Both the position numbers and the translations under genes were made by a program. Positions 48,901-61,883 of a DNA stretch of 64,000 nt are shown here, one piece after another; the first letter of the stretch is position 1; every line of letters begins with the position of its first letter. A model generated the notes under the pieces. The model worked only from the letters and a program-made list of their open reading frames with translations. It had not been told where the DNA came from and made no database searches. The DNA comes from Polytrichum commune (lineage: Eukaryota > Streptophyta > Polytrichopsida > Polytrichales > Polytrichaceae): the NCBI GenBank assembly GCA_950295325.1, contig OX485806.1, forward strand, positions 27,156,001 through 27,220,000, written 5' to 3'.

Positions 48901-51447
48901 TGCAAGCTAAGTTTACAGGAACTAAAACCAAACAAAAGTGCACCCAGCTCCTGTCAACTTTGAGCTGGGTATACAGGTCATAACCAAACAAACATAACTA
49001 ATGAACCTCTTCTAAATACGAAAGAAAATATTCAAGGGCATACCAGTGGCTAGAAGCATAGAACCTGTATCCAAGCACTCGAAGAACTCATCCACACTGC
49101 AACCATCCCAGAAAAGCAAATTATGAGTCAAACTAGCTGTGAATCTTTACAAAACCATGGTATATATTCTAAGCCTCACCTCCAAAAGTATATTCTTATG
49201 GCAACTGGGAGAAGATATTGTAATGAGCACAAGAGTAGCAGGATAGGGCCAAAAGAATGACTAGGCATGAAATCTATTCTTGAAGCTCAACTAAACAAAC
49301 AACAGAGGTAGCTGACAGTTTCCTATACCTGGCAGCAAGGTCTGCCTCTGCCATATCCACTGGGATTTTTTGGTCATCAGCCCCTCCCCACCTCATCCAA
49401 TCTGAAATCAAGTTGGTTGCTGGCAAGAACACTGAGCTGCCAGCCACACCTCCCTCACCTCCAGCCACTGATCTTGAAGACAACATGTCCACAAGCCTCT
49501 CTAGACGTTCACCTCTCTTCTCAAGGGCTCGGGCTGTACCTTCCATTGCCCGCTTACTGCTACTTATAGATTGGATCAAGCCAAGGAGCTGTTGTATCCT
49601 CCAAACAGACCCAGATACTTTGAAAGGCTGAACCAGAAACTCAGTATTGATTTTGGGTATATCTAAAGACCCTTCCCTCAAAGGAATCCTTAATTGGATG
49701 GAGCCCAAAACTCCTCCTCCGTCTGCTCCTGTTAGTACTGGTACTACATGATCTGTAATATATTTGGGTGTCACTTTCTCCCCTGTATTGCTAACTGGCA
49801 GCAATCCAACAGTAACTCCTCTAAATCTCACATTTTTCACGATGACATTTGATTCTGGCCCTTTACCCTGAGAATGTATGTTATCATTGCCATACTCCAC
49901 ATATCCAGCTCGGATTAAAAGTGTGCACGGCGACACCTTTGAACACTGCAATCATCCAAACAGTCCGGTGTCGAGGAATTGTTAGTGCAAGGCTATTCAC
50001 AATCTTTAAGTACTGCAACACCCTGCTCCACAAATAGAGAGCAATATCCACACTCCATTTTCAAACAGTGGGCTATGAAACACACCTCACACCATGAAAG
50101 ACATGACGGGATTGGGAGAGCAAGACTCATGAAGGTCTGCAGGGTTTATGTGAACGACACAACCATTCTAATCGACCTAGTTCACATGATCCATCATGTT
50201 TGATTACCTCCTGTGGTGGCTTTTCCAGAGTAATTGTCAAATTTGAGACTTTGACACACAACCCTGCAACCCTCTGCTCCACAAAATAGAGGGCAATATC
50301 CACACTCCATTTTCAACCAGAGGGCTATGTATCAACCACCCCTGACACCATGAAAGACATGAAGTGATTGGACTAACATACGTAATCAAGGTCTGCAGAG
50401 TTTAGATGACACCACAACCATCCCAATTGACCTAGTTCACATGATTGTCATGTTTAATTGACTCCTGTGGTGGCTGTTCCAGAGTAATCGTGAAATTTGA
50501 GATATTGACACACAACCCTGCAACATTTTGGTCCACAAAATAGAGAGCAATATCCACACTCCGTTTCAACCAGAGGGCTATGTATCAACCACCCCTGACA
50601 TCATAAAAGACATGAGGTGATTGGAATAGTAAACCTCGTGAAGGTCTGCAGGGTTTAAGTGAACAACACAACCATCCCAATTGACCTAGTTCACGTTGAT
50701 CATCTTGTTTGATTTTTACCTCCTGTGGTGGCTGTTCCAGAGTAATTGTCAGATTTGAGACTTTGACACACAACCCTAGAAGCACTTTCTCAACAATTTG
50801 TGCAATTGCCCGAACCCCGACTTCGATGTCCATGTAAGCGGTATCAGCTCCACCGCCCAACGCTCCCCCCACATCCGCTTCACTGCCTTCCGTGGTTGAA
50901 CTATTCCCCGTGCCGCCTGCTGAAACCCTAGAGTTGTCGTCCTCTCCATTATCCGACTTCTTCCCAGGCCGGCAACGAGGCACGAGAACAAGCTCCAGGC
51001 CGTGAATTTGAACCTCACAAGGCTGATCCCGGCTGAAAACACTCCACAGATTCGTGGCAATAACGCTGCCAACCAACCCCTCCTTCACCACCACGGGCGA
51101 CGCTTCTCCCAACTGCGGGCAATTCACCAAACCACAACCAAATTTAACACATTTTAATTACTAAATTAATGAAAAAGCCCAATCGCACCATAATTTCCAC
51201 AGAAACACGGATGGTCCCCGTGGCAACCACTACCGCCACAACGCTCGTCCATTGCACACCACAAACTACAAACCCTAACCTGATCGTTGAAGTAATTGGT
51301 ATTCAACGCGAGATCCTTGAGGTGGATGGTCCCGGAGCCGATCTGCACATCAAGTTGCTCCATGTCCAATTCGTTGCGGAGGATCCTCCCAAGCAGGTGC
51401 TTCATGGCGAATTTCACCACCCGCTTGGTAAGCCATTGGGGAATCAT
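42970..51447 (-). CDS. ATG2: Autophagy-related protein 2 (ATG2), 12 exons
   Basis: ATG2 is a long lipid-transfer protein that bridges the endoplasmic reticulum and the growing autophagosome membrane, working with ATG9 and ATG18. Exons read on the minus strand with matching phases: 51447-51280, 51112-50720, 49945-49329, 49096-49044, 48742-48582, 48278-46947, 46655-45963, 45796-44957, 44702-44590, 44289-44076, 43785-43672 and 43281-42970, about 1,670 residues. The ATG start at 51447 gives an N terminus with a chorein-type pattern (ELDMEQLDVQIGSGTIHLKDLALN). Plant ATG2 hallmarks follow: SVDEFF in exon 4, SALQRGNGGG in exon 7, RPRETSSQALKIDMDAVRPDP in exon 9, and VDYLPRRVDLAALRAGNYVE in exon 11, the conserved ATG2 C-terminal domain. 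The frame ends at TGA (42972-42970), about 150-200 residues short of plant ATG2 proteins as I recall them. It may be a 3'-truncated allele, or the final exons may be unrecognised. Confidence 0.9.
50020..50785. repeat. Triplication (period about 255 bp) spanning exon 2 end and intron 2 of ATG2
   Basis: Three tandem copies lie in intron 2, the third including the real end of exon 2 (50720). Each copy carries 56 bp matching the last part of exon 2. Copy 50263-50208 keeps both a CAG acceptor and the GAG/GTAATC donor. In copy 50517-50462 the donor GT is lost. Copies share the motif CTCCTGTGGTGGC and the phrase TTCACATGATC with small changes. Confidence 0.9.
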
Positions 51448-51760
51448 GGCTACCAAATCACCCCAAACCCTTGCTTCTCTCTCTCTCTCTCTCCCTCTCC
51501 CTCCCCCTCACTCTACCTATCTCTCTCTCTCTCTCCCTTCCTCCTCTCTTCTTCGTCTTACCACGGCACCTTCACGGGCACCACCACTGCGGCCACGAAG
51601 CTCACCCTCCTCCTCGCCATCACCGCAAAGTCGTCCATCATCGACACAATTCACTTCGCCATCGTTGCCATCGCGACGATGACACCAACCATCATGGCGA
51701 TGGGGCTGACGACGATAGCCGCCCGAAAACCTAACCCCAGGCCCCAAAACCCCCTCGAAC
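51448..51760 (-). promoter_or_regulatory. ATG2 upstream region with GA-rich tract
   Basis: Immediately upstream of the ATG2 start lies a (CT)n-rich tract on the + strand (about 51478-51545), which is GA-rich on the ATG2 strand. It is followed by a GC-richer stretch up to about 51740. CT/GA tracts near plant transcription starts are common. The exact start site cannot be seen. Confidence 0.45.
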
Positions 51761-53720
51761 TTGGCTCGGAGGCAAGCAAAGGGCTTCCTTCGTTGCTTAT
51801 TGCCTTGTTGTGGTCGCTACACTAAACTAAACATAACATCCATCTTTACCTTGGTTGTTGTTCTTGGTTGTTGTTCTTGGTTGTTGTTTGGGGTTGTGGA
51901 GTTGGAGAAGTTTGGCTATGAAGGAATTGATGAAGCTTTGTGGGTTTCCTTTACTTTTTGCAACTTGGGAGGGTGGAGTAGGCTAGCCTAGCCTAGGCTT
52001 CGCTTGGGTGCTTAGTAGGAAGGAAGGAAGGTAGTATCCAAGTGGGGGCCATTTGGGAGGGTCTTGCTTTAAATGTATGTAGTTTGTCATGTAGTGGGCC
52101 CTTTCTTTTGACATTTGTTCGGTTAACCCTTCGCCTTGTACTAGGTGTGGTGAGTGCACATTCACACTAGGCTCCAAGACAAAGGAAACTCCAAACTCGA
52201 GCGATCCTATGGGTCGAGAGCCCAAAATTGGACACAAGGAGTTTATTTGGTCGTTCTTCGCCTTGCTTTGGTCGCTACACTCAACTAAACAACTTAACTT
52301 TAGTTGTTGTTGTTGTTGTTTGGGGTTGTGGAGTTGAGTTTGGCTATGAAGGAAGTGAGGGCTTACTTTTAGGTTGTGGGTTTCCTTTTACTTTTGCAAC
52401 TTGGGAGGGGGAGTTGGCTAGGCTTCCTTGGTTGGGTAGTATCCTAGTGGGGTCCATTTTGGTGGGTTATTGCTTAAAGCGCAAAGTAGGTTGTCATTTA
52501 ATGGGCCACAAACATTCCCTTGCTCTCTTTGACATTTGTTTGGTAACCCCTTCTCCTTGTACTAGGTGTGGTAACAAAGGAAACTCCACAATTGAGTGAT
52601 CGTACATTGGTGCATCCACGTGCTTTACTTATTTTGGAAACACTATTAATTAATAGAGGATGTCCCAAAAGATAACAACATAAAAACATACGTCATTTTG
52701 TACGTATATACAAGGTTTAATTTCTCCACAAAAAGAGGTAAGTGTGGGGTTTAGAAACCCTCCTCGAGGCTCCACTCCTTGATCCTCCTCACCGAACCCT
52801 TACAATAAAGAAGGTGGGAGTTTTTTCATCCTTTTGAAGAATATATATATGTAGTAGTTACAATTTTCATAAGTGAGGAGAATCCAACAACATGTGTTGG
52901 TACTAAATTGCTAGTTGTTGTGATTTGTGTCTTTTGGGTTTAGGAAAATGCCTTAAATAGTGTGCCTCCACTAACCGCCACCTTCCTTTTTCCAACACCA
53001 TATCCTCTTGCTAACTAGTAGCATGCGTTACCCCCCCCCCCCAACTAGCCAACGGATTTCCCTCCCCCAAACATTTCCACGTTGACCACTCAAGTTAATG
53101 CACGGAGAGACACAATATTTATTGGGTAGAGAGCAAAAATTTGGACAAAAGCAATTTATTTGGCTTGGCTTGGGCTTTCTTCGCCTTTGCTTTGGTTGTT
53201 GCGCTACTTAAACTCTACTTTAAGCTCATTGTATGTTGGGAGTGTGGACTTTGGCTAACACCATTTGTGGTTTCTAGTGTCACAAATTGTTTGAATTATG
53301 CAATGCTATAGCTATTTACTATACATCTCATTTTTACCAACGAGAATAAACTTGGTGGTTTGGACATTATAGCACATCAACATCTTCACTTGACAAGAAG
53401 CTACATGAATTGTAAGAAGCTATAGCATTGCATGACTCCAAATAGTATGTGACACTAAATACCCTAAATTGTGTAGTATAGAAGAGTGAACATACTTTTA
53501 GGGTAAGGCTTACCTTTCTATATTGCTTGCTTGGGAGGGGAATTGGCTTGGCTTGTGCTTGGGTGGGTATTGCGAAGGGACATAGGTAGGTAGGTAGTGT
53601 CATAGTGGATGCCACTTGGTAGGTTCATAGTTAAAGTGTAAAGGTAAATTGTCGTTTAGTGGGCCACAAACATTCATTCGGGTGAATGTTCACAACACCT
53701 ACTAAGAGGGAGGGCGAATC
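51760..53720 (+). repeat. Tandem units of about 0.5 kb (first block)
   Basis: Units begin near 51770, 52240 and 53150 with CTTCGCCTTGCTTTGGTCGC, then TGTTGTTTGGGGTTGTGGAGTT, GCAACTTGGGAGG, GTAGTATCC, AAATTGTC-type, GTGGGCCACAAACATTC, CTTGTACTAGGTGTGGT and GGAAACTCCAAA. ORFs across two units (for example 52228-52599) give no domain match I recognise and are not conserved in frame. Confidence 0.75.
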
Positions 53721-55290
53721 ACAACAAAGGGATGAATATGTGCTGAAAATGTCGATTGCTATTAAAGAGCCCGGAATTATTATATGGAATTGAACAAAGC
53801 TTTAAATTCGGGGTCAAAGACCCCACATTCGTCTATTCAACTTAAATTGGGATGAATCAACAAACATTATATTAGTAGTCCACAAGGAGTGTCACCCAAA
53901 AAAGAAAACATTAGAGAGCCATACCCAAAAAATATATATTCATAAGTGAAATATTTAAATATAAACACATCTCATTCTCAAAAGGCTTGCTCTACACTAG
54001 CCTCACTAAGGTTGCAAACATGAACTTAGAGAAGCACGTGATTGGTTGCCACCAACATTGATGTAGAGACCACCTCACAGTTGTGGCTGGTACTTTGACG
54101 CCGACACATAGACCACTTCGCGGTTGCAGCTTGTACCTTGGCGCCACCTCCCACAAGAAAACACATTGTTGCAAATAACGGAGAATGCAACACTGAAAAC
54201 ATTAATGTGCGATGAGTCAACAATGCCATATACAAAACTACCCCGAGTATCCTTGTCAATTCACCTCTTGTGCATATCCACAAAGGCACGATCGTCTACG
54301 TCTTCATGTAAACCAACAACTTGTTCATGATGGAGCGCATGATTAATTGTTTGCTCCTCCAATCGATATTCAAACATGAGCCTTGCGCATTAAAGTACCC
54401 CATATTGGAGACAACTATCATTGTATCCAAAAAACATTGGAGGTGTTTTGCATTTGAATATCATAAGGACTCGTCATGATTTTCCATATCCATATTGAAG
54501 CCGCCTTCCTCACATCCATACCCATGGACCTCATTGGAATCACCCATGCAGGATTCGGGTATAATTGGCCACTTTTGCAAATGTGGAACAAAGTGTTGGC
54601 AAGGCTAACGCCCAAGTGCTTTTTCATAAGAAAGTGTGCCCACTGATGGGCCCGTTGCAAAATGTTGTCATGCGAGAGACTCACGTGATTGTTCAAACCA
54701 ACCTTCCAAACTTCACGTACTCCATTTTACCGTTGTTCATGTCATTTGCCGAAACATTATAATGAACGAACTCAAAATGCTCTTCATCATTGTCCTTCAT
54801 ACAATTTTCCACCAAGCCCAAGAAGGTATGCAAACCCTCGTCCCTGGACTTCTTGTAAAAAATGGCATGACCCATTAGAGGACTCACATCCCACCCCAAA
54901 CAAACCTTAATTTTCTTGCTCAACATTGCATGAATAGTAAAATTCCCATTGACGGCCATTTGAAGATGCTTGTGGGTCAATGCCCCCCCCCCCCTCTATG
55001 GAGCGCAATTCTACAATACATTTTTCCTCCATAAACCTACTCAAGTTCACAAGAAGACTAATGTCAATATTGGTGCCTCCCATTGTGATCGTCATTGAAA
55101 CCTCAAAATGCTTTAAACTTGCACAACTTCATTCTTGCCCTTCAGAGTGAGCAAGAGCTCGCATCCTAGGAGCCATGCAAGACAAATTCAATGATTTTCA
55201 AACCAACCGCCAAAGACTCCATGATCGACAATGCAAAGAACAATGCATAATTCCACAACAAGCATGAAGCATGTAGTAACGCAAGACTTA

Positions 55291-55924
55291 GGGGCGGTTT
55301 ACACTATGGACCAAGAGCCATGACCATGAAATTCTAAAATTTGTGATTGGAGAGTAAAGTGCTCTTGGTCCCATTTGGCTTTACACTACCTTGAAAAAAG
55401 GAGAATGACCACTAACTTCGAGGTCCCCAAAAACTACTAAAATCTGCCATTTGGATAATGTGCCATGGTCCAACGGGTTTTCCGTTGAGGCGAGGCAAAA
55501 TGTTCGACTCAACGGAAATCAAGGGAGCCGTAAGGCTGAAAATCAACCATTGGCCGAAAAAATAAAATAAAATATATAAAATACAAAAAATATATATATA
55601 AATTTTTTTTCCCGATTTTTTTTGACGTTACTGTATTTATATTAAAAAATCAGCCCAAAGTTGTCCCGGTCCAAATCTACTTTACACTACAAGAGTGACC
55701 AAGCCACTCAAAAATCCATTTTTAATTTTTCATGGTCACGGCTCTTGGCCAAGAGCTATGACCATGAAAATGATTTAATTTTCTTGGTCACGGCTCTTGG
55801 CCAAGAGCTATGACCATGAAAATGATTTAATTTTCTTGGTCACGGCTCTTGGCCAAGAGCTATGACCATGAAAATGATTTAATTTTCTTGGTCATGGCTC
55901 TTGGTCCATAGTGTAAACCGCCCC
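55291..55924. mobile_element. PIF/Harbinger-like MITE, 634 bp, TSD TTA
   Basis: GGGGCGGTTTACACTATGGA and the following CCAAGAGCCATGACC are repeated in inverted form at the right end. TTA flanks both sides (55288-55290, 55925-55927). The right part (about 55735-55905) is a 52-bp tandem repeat, three units, each containing a palindrome of GGTCACGGCTCTTGGCC type taken from the terminal sequence. No ORF is present. Confidence 0.88.
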
Positions 55925-56991
55925 TTAATGACCGCGAGTGAGCACATTGGAGTTTGCATCAAGAGACACCTACCACCTCCTTGCTCCGCCATTGCCTCAC
56001 ATTGACAACTTCCAAATTAAGGAGCCAATTGTTGCTACCACCATGCTCATGTGGACACCCGCAACCTAGCATCCCCCCAAAACTTACACCCCACCTCACT
56101 AAGGCAAAAGAAAGTTCACATATGGACGTCAATTTTTAGTTTAACTCCTTCAATAGGTGTTCGGAAACCAAATTGCATTCCCTTGGCTTGACACAATTCA
56201 TCGTAGTTATTTTGATGATGGCCGCCCAAATCATCAAAATAACTAATCGTAGCTTGGAGGTAAGCAAGACCTTCTCCATTGTTTGTTTGCCTTGGTCGGC
56301 CCAAGCTTGGTTTTCTTCACCTTGCTTTGATAGCTACATTATTGAGCTTTTTCTTTAGCCCAAGCCATGATCACACTTATTGATGAGTATAGCCGGTGGA
56401 CGGCTCCTACTAGTATCAGGCATTTTTACGTTTGTTTTAACCTAGTGAAAGTTTGAAACTCGAGTATGTTATATCCAATCGTTGGTTGAAAGCGATAGAA
56501 AAGTGCCCCACATCAGTTGGAAATTGTCCATTGGCTATGACCACCAGTAAGTGTGGACATGACATTAGTTGTTGTTAGGGATGTGGAGTTTGGCTATGAG
56601 GCAATGAAATAAAATCACTTGTAGGGCATGCTTGCCTTTTACCATTCCTCGAACCTCTTGGAAAGAGAGTTCAGTCGGCTTGAGTTGGCTTTGGGTGGGT
56701 AGTAGGTACATAAGAAGTTGGGCCCACTTAATAGAATTCCTACTTAAAGCATAAAAGTAAGTTGTTGTTAAGTGGGCCACAAACATTCCATTTGTCCCTT
56801 TTTACCATTTTCTAGGTACATGTGGCCTTTGGCCTTTTCCCATATACGGTAATGGTGGGTTGAGACTTAAAAACTAGGTTCCGAGACCAAAGGAACCCCA
56901 AAATTGAGTGATCTTACATGAGTAAAATATTGGACCTAAGAAGTTTACTTGGCTTAGTTTCTTCGCCTTGCTTTGGTTGCTACACTACTTA

Positions 56992-57308
56992 GGGGCACTC
57001 TAGATGGGGGTCCATGGTCCAAACATAGGAGAAGCAATTTGAAGCAATTTGAAGCAAATTGGGCCCTTGAGCCAGACCCTCCCTTGGACCCTACCCTCTC
57101 TTGATTGTCTAAAAGACAAAGCTTTCTTGCATATTCATTTCATGGTTCGGACCATTACTAGTTTGTTTCAAAATGATGTGAATGTAGGAGACACATCACT
57201 TTGCCTTGGACCCTCGTCTAAAGGCATTCAATTCAATTTACACCTCTCGGTCAATAGGATTGCTCCATTTCGTTGGACTTCCCCCCTGGACCCCATCTAA
57301 AGCGCCCC
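56992..57308. mobile_element. PIF/Harbinger-like MITE, 317 bp, TSD TTA, nested
   Basis: Ends GGGGCACTCTAGATGGGGGT and, inverted, GGGGCGCTTTAGATGGGGT; TTA at 56989-56991 and 57309-57311. It interrupts a repeat unit: removing it restores CTACTTAaaactctacttt, as seen uninterrupted at about 53200. Confidence 0.85.
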
Positions 57309-57439
57309 TTAAAACTCTACTTTAGTTGTTTGTGGGGGTGTGGAGTTGGCTAGTACCATGAAGGAAAAGTCTTATTTTTAGGGTATGGCTTACCGTTACC
57401 TTTTGTAACTTTGGAGGGAGTTGGGTGCTTGGGACGTAG

Positions 57440-57832
57440 GTAAGTAAACTAAATATGATATTTAGTGTCATATGGTATTTTAGGTCACTATGGTGACTTT
57501 TCGGATGACACTCCTTACAAACAAGTGAACGAATATCATCATGGATGATGGATGAGTTCATCCATTGGCCAAAACCCTACCTTCTCTTGCCAACATATTG
57601 TGATGGAATATTCTCATGGATGCTTGAAATTTGGATGAAAATCACTTGGCAAGTAACAATAATTGCAACATTGTAAATCTATAATTCACCCAATAAATTA
57701 CAAGGAATGACAAACGATATTCGGTTAACATTTAGTGTTGGTGACACTATACTGTGGGTTACAATTAATATTGAGCAAGACGATTAGAATTGGTGACACT
57801 AATTATCATGGTGACACTAAGCATCCAATGGG
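57440..57832. repeat. Dispersed repeat family, TTAGTGT type (copy 2)
   Basis: Collinear with 34030-34382. The left end carries CTAAATATGATATTTAGTG. It is embedded in the array of 0.5-kb units. Confidence 0.75.
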
Positions 57833-58345
57833 GTCCACCCGGTAGGTTTCTAGTTAACGTGTATAGGTAAATTGCCATTTAATGGGCGATAAACATCCCC
57901 TAATTGGCTCTTTTTTTCCCTTACTTTGGTCCCTAGAACCTTCGCTAATAGTCCATTTTAGTTGTTGTTGTTGGTGGTGGTGGTGGTAGTATGGAGTTGG
58001 CTATAGAGGAATGAAGTTACTCTTATGGTATGGCTTATCTCTTCCCAACACAAATTGGGAGGGGAGTTGGGCCTTGGGCTTGAGTGATAATAGGTAAGGA
58101 GGTAGGGAGGTAGGGAGGTAGGAAAATAAGAAGTTTGTAGGTTCCTACTTAAAGTGTAAAAGTACATTGTTGTTTAGTGGGCCACAAACATTCCCTTTGT
58201 CTATGTATTTTACATTCTATTAGGTGACATTTTACTAGGTGTTGTGGTAAAGGTGTCTTTTGACTAGGGTCCAAGAGTCAAGACCAAAGAGATTCCAAAA
58301 TTGAGTGATCTTATTGATCGAGAGCAAAAATAAACTGGATCTAAG

Positions 58346-61300
58346 GAGTTTACACTACAATTTAGGTCCAAGGTATGAAAAAATGAAGTGGTGTTAATAT
58401 GGCATCGTTTGTTTGTTTTTTTGGCCAACTCTTAGCGCCCCCTTGTTCAAGAAAATGCTCCTAAGTTAGTTTGAGAAATCGATCTTCACGGTTGGGTCCA
58501 GTTTTTGAGTATGAAAATAAGTTGCACAAAGTAGTGTTTTGGTCCTGGAGATTCGTGGACTTGGACTCTTATGCAAACCTGTCCTAAGTGGGCTTGACAC
58601 CATACCACTCAAATATAAGCTTCCACTTAAGACAAGCGCATAGATTGGACCCTCATATGATGTACCTTAGACTAAGCCCACTATTCTTCCAATATTTATC
58701 CTCCATGCAGCCCAAACATGAGCTTAAGAGGACATGGCATGCTAACATATGTTAGGTGCCTATACTGTATACTTAAGTGTTGAACTAGAAAATAAGATAT
58801 GAGTCAAGTGTTGCCACTGCATAGAGCGATGGTGTTGTTTCATTTTCAAGTTGATCTAAATCTATATATAATCTTGAAACATGCATCACGAGTATGAAGT
58901 TAGAGGGCCCCCTGAAGACTAATATCTCCTTTCAAAGGTGAATAATGAACCACTTTGAATGGGGCATGGACAAGCTAGCATGAATAATGAACACTTTCAA
59001 TGGCCAGCCCCTAGTTTCCCACGTGGGTGGTTGAGGATATCCGGTTTGCCCGGATACCCACACCATGATTGGGTAGACCGTAGGTGGTAGGGTGTACCGG
59101 AAATCAAAGTGCTAAGTATATAGTATGAAGGACACACATCGATAACATTGACATGTCCCTTAACTTAGACATCTTGACCTTGAGTTCTCATAGGATCTTG
59201 GCCTCATGTTTAACCCCTAAATGTTTTCAAAAAGTGATTTGGGCCTTGAATTACAAATGGAATTTCAAAATTTTGTGACATGAACAATTTTTTTGATGTG
59301 ACTTTGTGATACCTAAAGTGATAGCTTATTCGCTTGCATGGTTGTTCTTCTTGACACATGAACACTTTTGTAAACTAACTTCAAAATAATTCAACGAAAA
59401 GTCCGATTGATAATTAGTATATTTGGACAAACCACCTGTCAAAAAAAAGGGGGGAATGTGCATTTGTGGAGACAAAAACATCAGACGACAACAACATAAA
59501 ACAAGAACACAACAACCACAACGTCTAATGTGTCGTTTCCACGTTCACCAACTGCCAAATTTGTATAGTTTTACGATCTAGTGTATGTCATATTGACAGT
59601 CTATAATAGTCCAAAATTCATGCATAAATTCAAATATACTTAAATCTTAGCTATTCACATCATCTAGGATTTACATAGAACACACAGTTAGTATGAACAT
59701 GCTAATAGTGATCGGGGTTGAGGTACTCTTTGAGTTAGAATTATCATGTAGCTTGTGAGGGCGCGTGCAAATCTAATAGACTTATCGAGGACTTCCTATA
59801 AAGTCAACTTGTTTTTTGTAATTGGTTGCGCTATTTAATCCTCAACGAATTCCCCAAAAGTGATATCTAGGACAAGTAGTTTTACTATTAGAGCAAGGCA
59901 TGGTTGCTACATTCGCAATATTAGCAACCATCCTTGCAATTTCAATGTCAATCGGGTCCATGATCTATGATGTCTAATCTCATTGTATTAAATTTGGTTT
60001 GGACCCTTGTTATTCTAGTTTGTAATTCATAAATCATAGTTTTCATATGATTTATGAAACACTTTAACGTGGTCCCATGTGATCCAAACTTGTTACCTTG
60101 TCATTTCAATCCAATGTTCTCAATACTGATTAGGAACGGTGGGGTGATAACCTCACCATCATCATGTTATCACCCCATAATGTTATGATACTTAAGAAGA
60201 ACATTATCATGTCTTGAGTTATTTTCACCTTCTTGTTTAATTATGTCGTTGTCGTAATAAGATGGTTGTTATTGAATGTTATCCCTTGTCAACTACGTTT
60301 GCCTAAGTGCAAGGGTTGAGGCCATTTGAGTGCATGCTTTATTAACCTATCTCTGCATTCTCTATTACCTCGTGATTGTGCAAACGGGGGACCACCAGTG
60401 ACATGCCACGCTTGTTTAGGTTGTCGAATATGTACCTAGTTCATTAAAAAAAAAAGGAATTTGGCAAATTCGTGGACCTCCATATGTTGGACCGTGTAAC
60501 TCATTCGTGTCCATCGAGGTGTGTTGCAACAAACTTGTTATGCGTGCACACAGGTCATGTTATGCCCCCACTAGGTCTTTGTTGTTTTGACATCTTGTAA
60601 TATACGTTGGGTGTTCATAGTGCCTTTGAGTCAAAGAATAAGTCACAAACTAAAACATGTCCAACTATCTTAGAGCCTCTTAATATGCGATAAATGACTT
60701 TACCAAGACGCCATTGACAATTTTGGTTGTTGAATTGGATCGAGAATTGCCTCATTCGACTAGCAGTTGTGAGTATGACGAAGACTAACATTTCAAGTTT
60801 CAAAATTTGGAGTTGAGATGTAGGAGTTGTAGGGAATCCATGTGAAGATTCTCTTTAGCTTGGATGGGATGCATGATGATTTGTACAATTCCCGATAAGT
60901 AATATTCCATTCAATCTATGATATTGAATCCACATTTACAAAATGTATTAGAAAGGAGGAATTTGAAGACCTAATCACATGTGACAACAATAATCATATA
61001 TAGGTGACATACCATATCTCTCCAACAACTTTTTCACCTTCCTGCCTAATAATTAATTAAAATGTGAAACTAAGTTAAGCAACCCATAAAATAATGTTCT
61101 AAAATTGGGTAGACTCAAAAAAGTAATTTTAGATAAGTTAGACATTCAATCCCGTTTGCTTGTCTCATTCCCATGTTTATGGCAGTGTGTCAACATGACT
61201 TGTGAATCAAATTCATGCTTGTATTGTTTTTAGACTCTGCGTGAGATTGATGCCACATGAAAAATTTATTGAAGTTATTTGATGCTACTTTGTTGGATTC

Positions 61301-61707
61301 TTGTGAACGTCACTTGCATTACTATGATTTTAGGCACTCTTTGAATGTTAATTCTCTTTTTGGGACACTCAAGGAAATTACTTTCCCTTGAACTTAGGCA
61401 CCTTTAAAATTGATTATTTTTTGCCCAAGCTGCTAGAGAGCTACGGTATATTTGGGTCTAGGTCTCTATACTATTAGATTTACGTACACGTATGCTCCAA
61501 TTGGAGTACACAATTTATGGTATTTGAAGTCATGTACACTATTTGTGAGGGGCCTGAACTAAATATCTAGATGTCTCAAAGTGTCACGTCTGCTAATTAC
61601 CAATATGGTATTAATTGTCAACATAAGTAACATTTTGAAGTGAAAGTTTATTTACACTGTTGACATTTAGCATAGCACATTGGGTTACTCGAGATGATAG
61701 TTGTTTA
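58346..61707. other. AT-rich intergenic DNA
   Basis: Includes the uninterrupted paralogue (about 59440-59645) of the insertion site at 35890-36700. No gene seen. Confidence 0.5.
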
Positions 61708-61715
61708 GTATGCAA

Positions 61716-61875
61716 CAGTGATCGGGGAGATTTTTGGGCATAATCGGTTGAGATCCGAGTGTTTGCAAGTCCAACCGGTTACATGTTGACATCCTGCAGT
61801 TTTGAACTTCAACCGGTTATTCCTCAAACTCAACCGGTTCATCTGTAACTAATTGCCAGTTCTCCCCGATCATTG
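61716..61875. mobile_element. hAT-like MITE (copy C), internally deleted, TSD GTATGCAA
   Basis: The ends are CAGTGATCGGGGAGA and its complement with one change. A perfect 8-bp duplication GTATGCAA lies at 61708-61715 and 61876-61883. It lacks about 70 bp of the interior found in copies A and B. Confidence 0.88.
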
Positions 61876-61883
61876 GTATGCAA

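Larger units (their letters stand above)
56280..58345 (+). repeat. Tandem units of about 0.5-0.65 kb (second block)
   Basis: Same unit as the block at 51760, with copies starting near 56285, 56965 and 57900. The second is interrupted by the Harbinger-like MITE at 56992 and by the TTAGTGT-type repeat at 57440. Insertions of other elements therefore postdate the unit duplication. Confidence 0.7.

Noticed and set aside
51169-51825. 218-codon + strand ORF
   Set aside because: Overlaps ATG2 exon 1 in antisense and runs through a CT microsatellite; low-complexity composition.
52228-52599. 123-codon ORF as a membrane protein gene
   Set aside because: Falls across the repeated 0.5-kb units and is not kept open in the sibling units.
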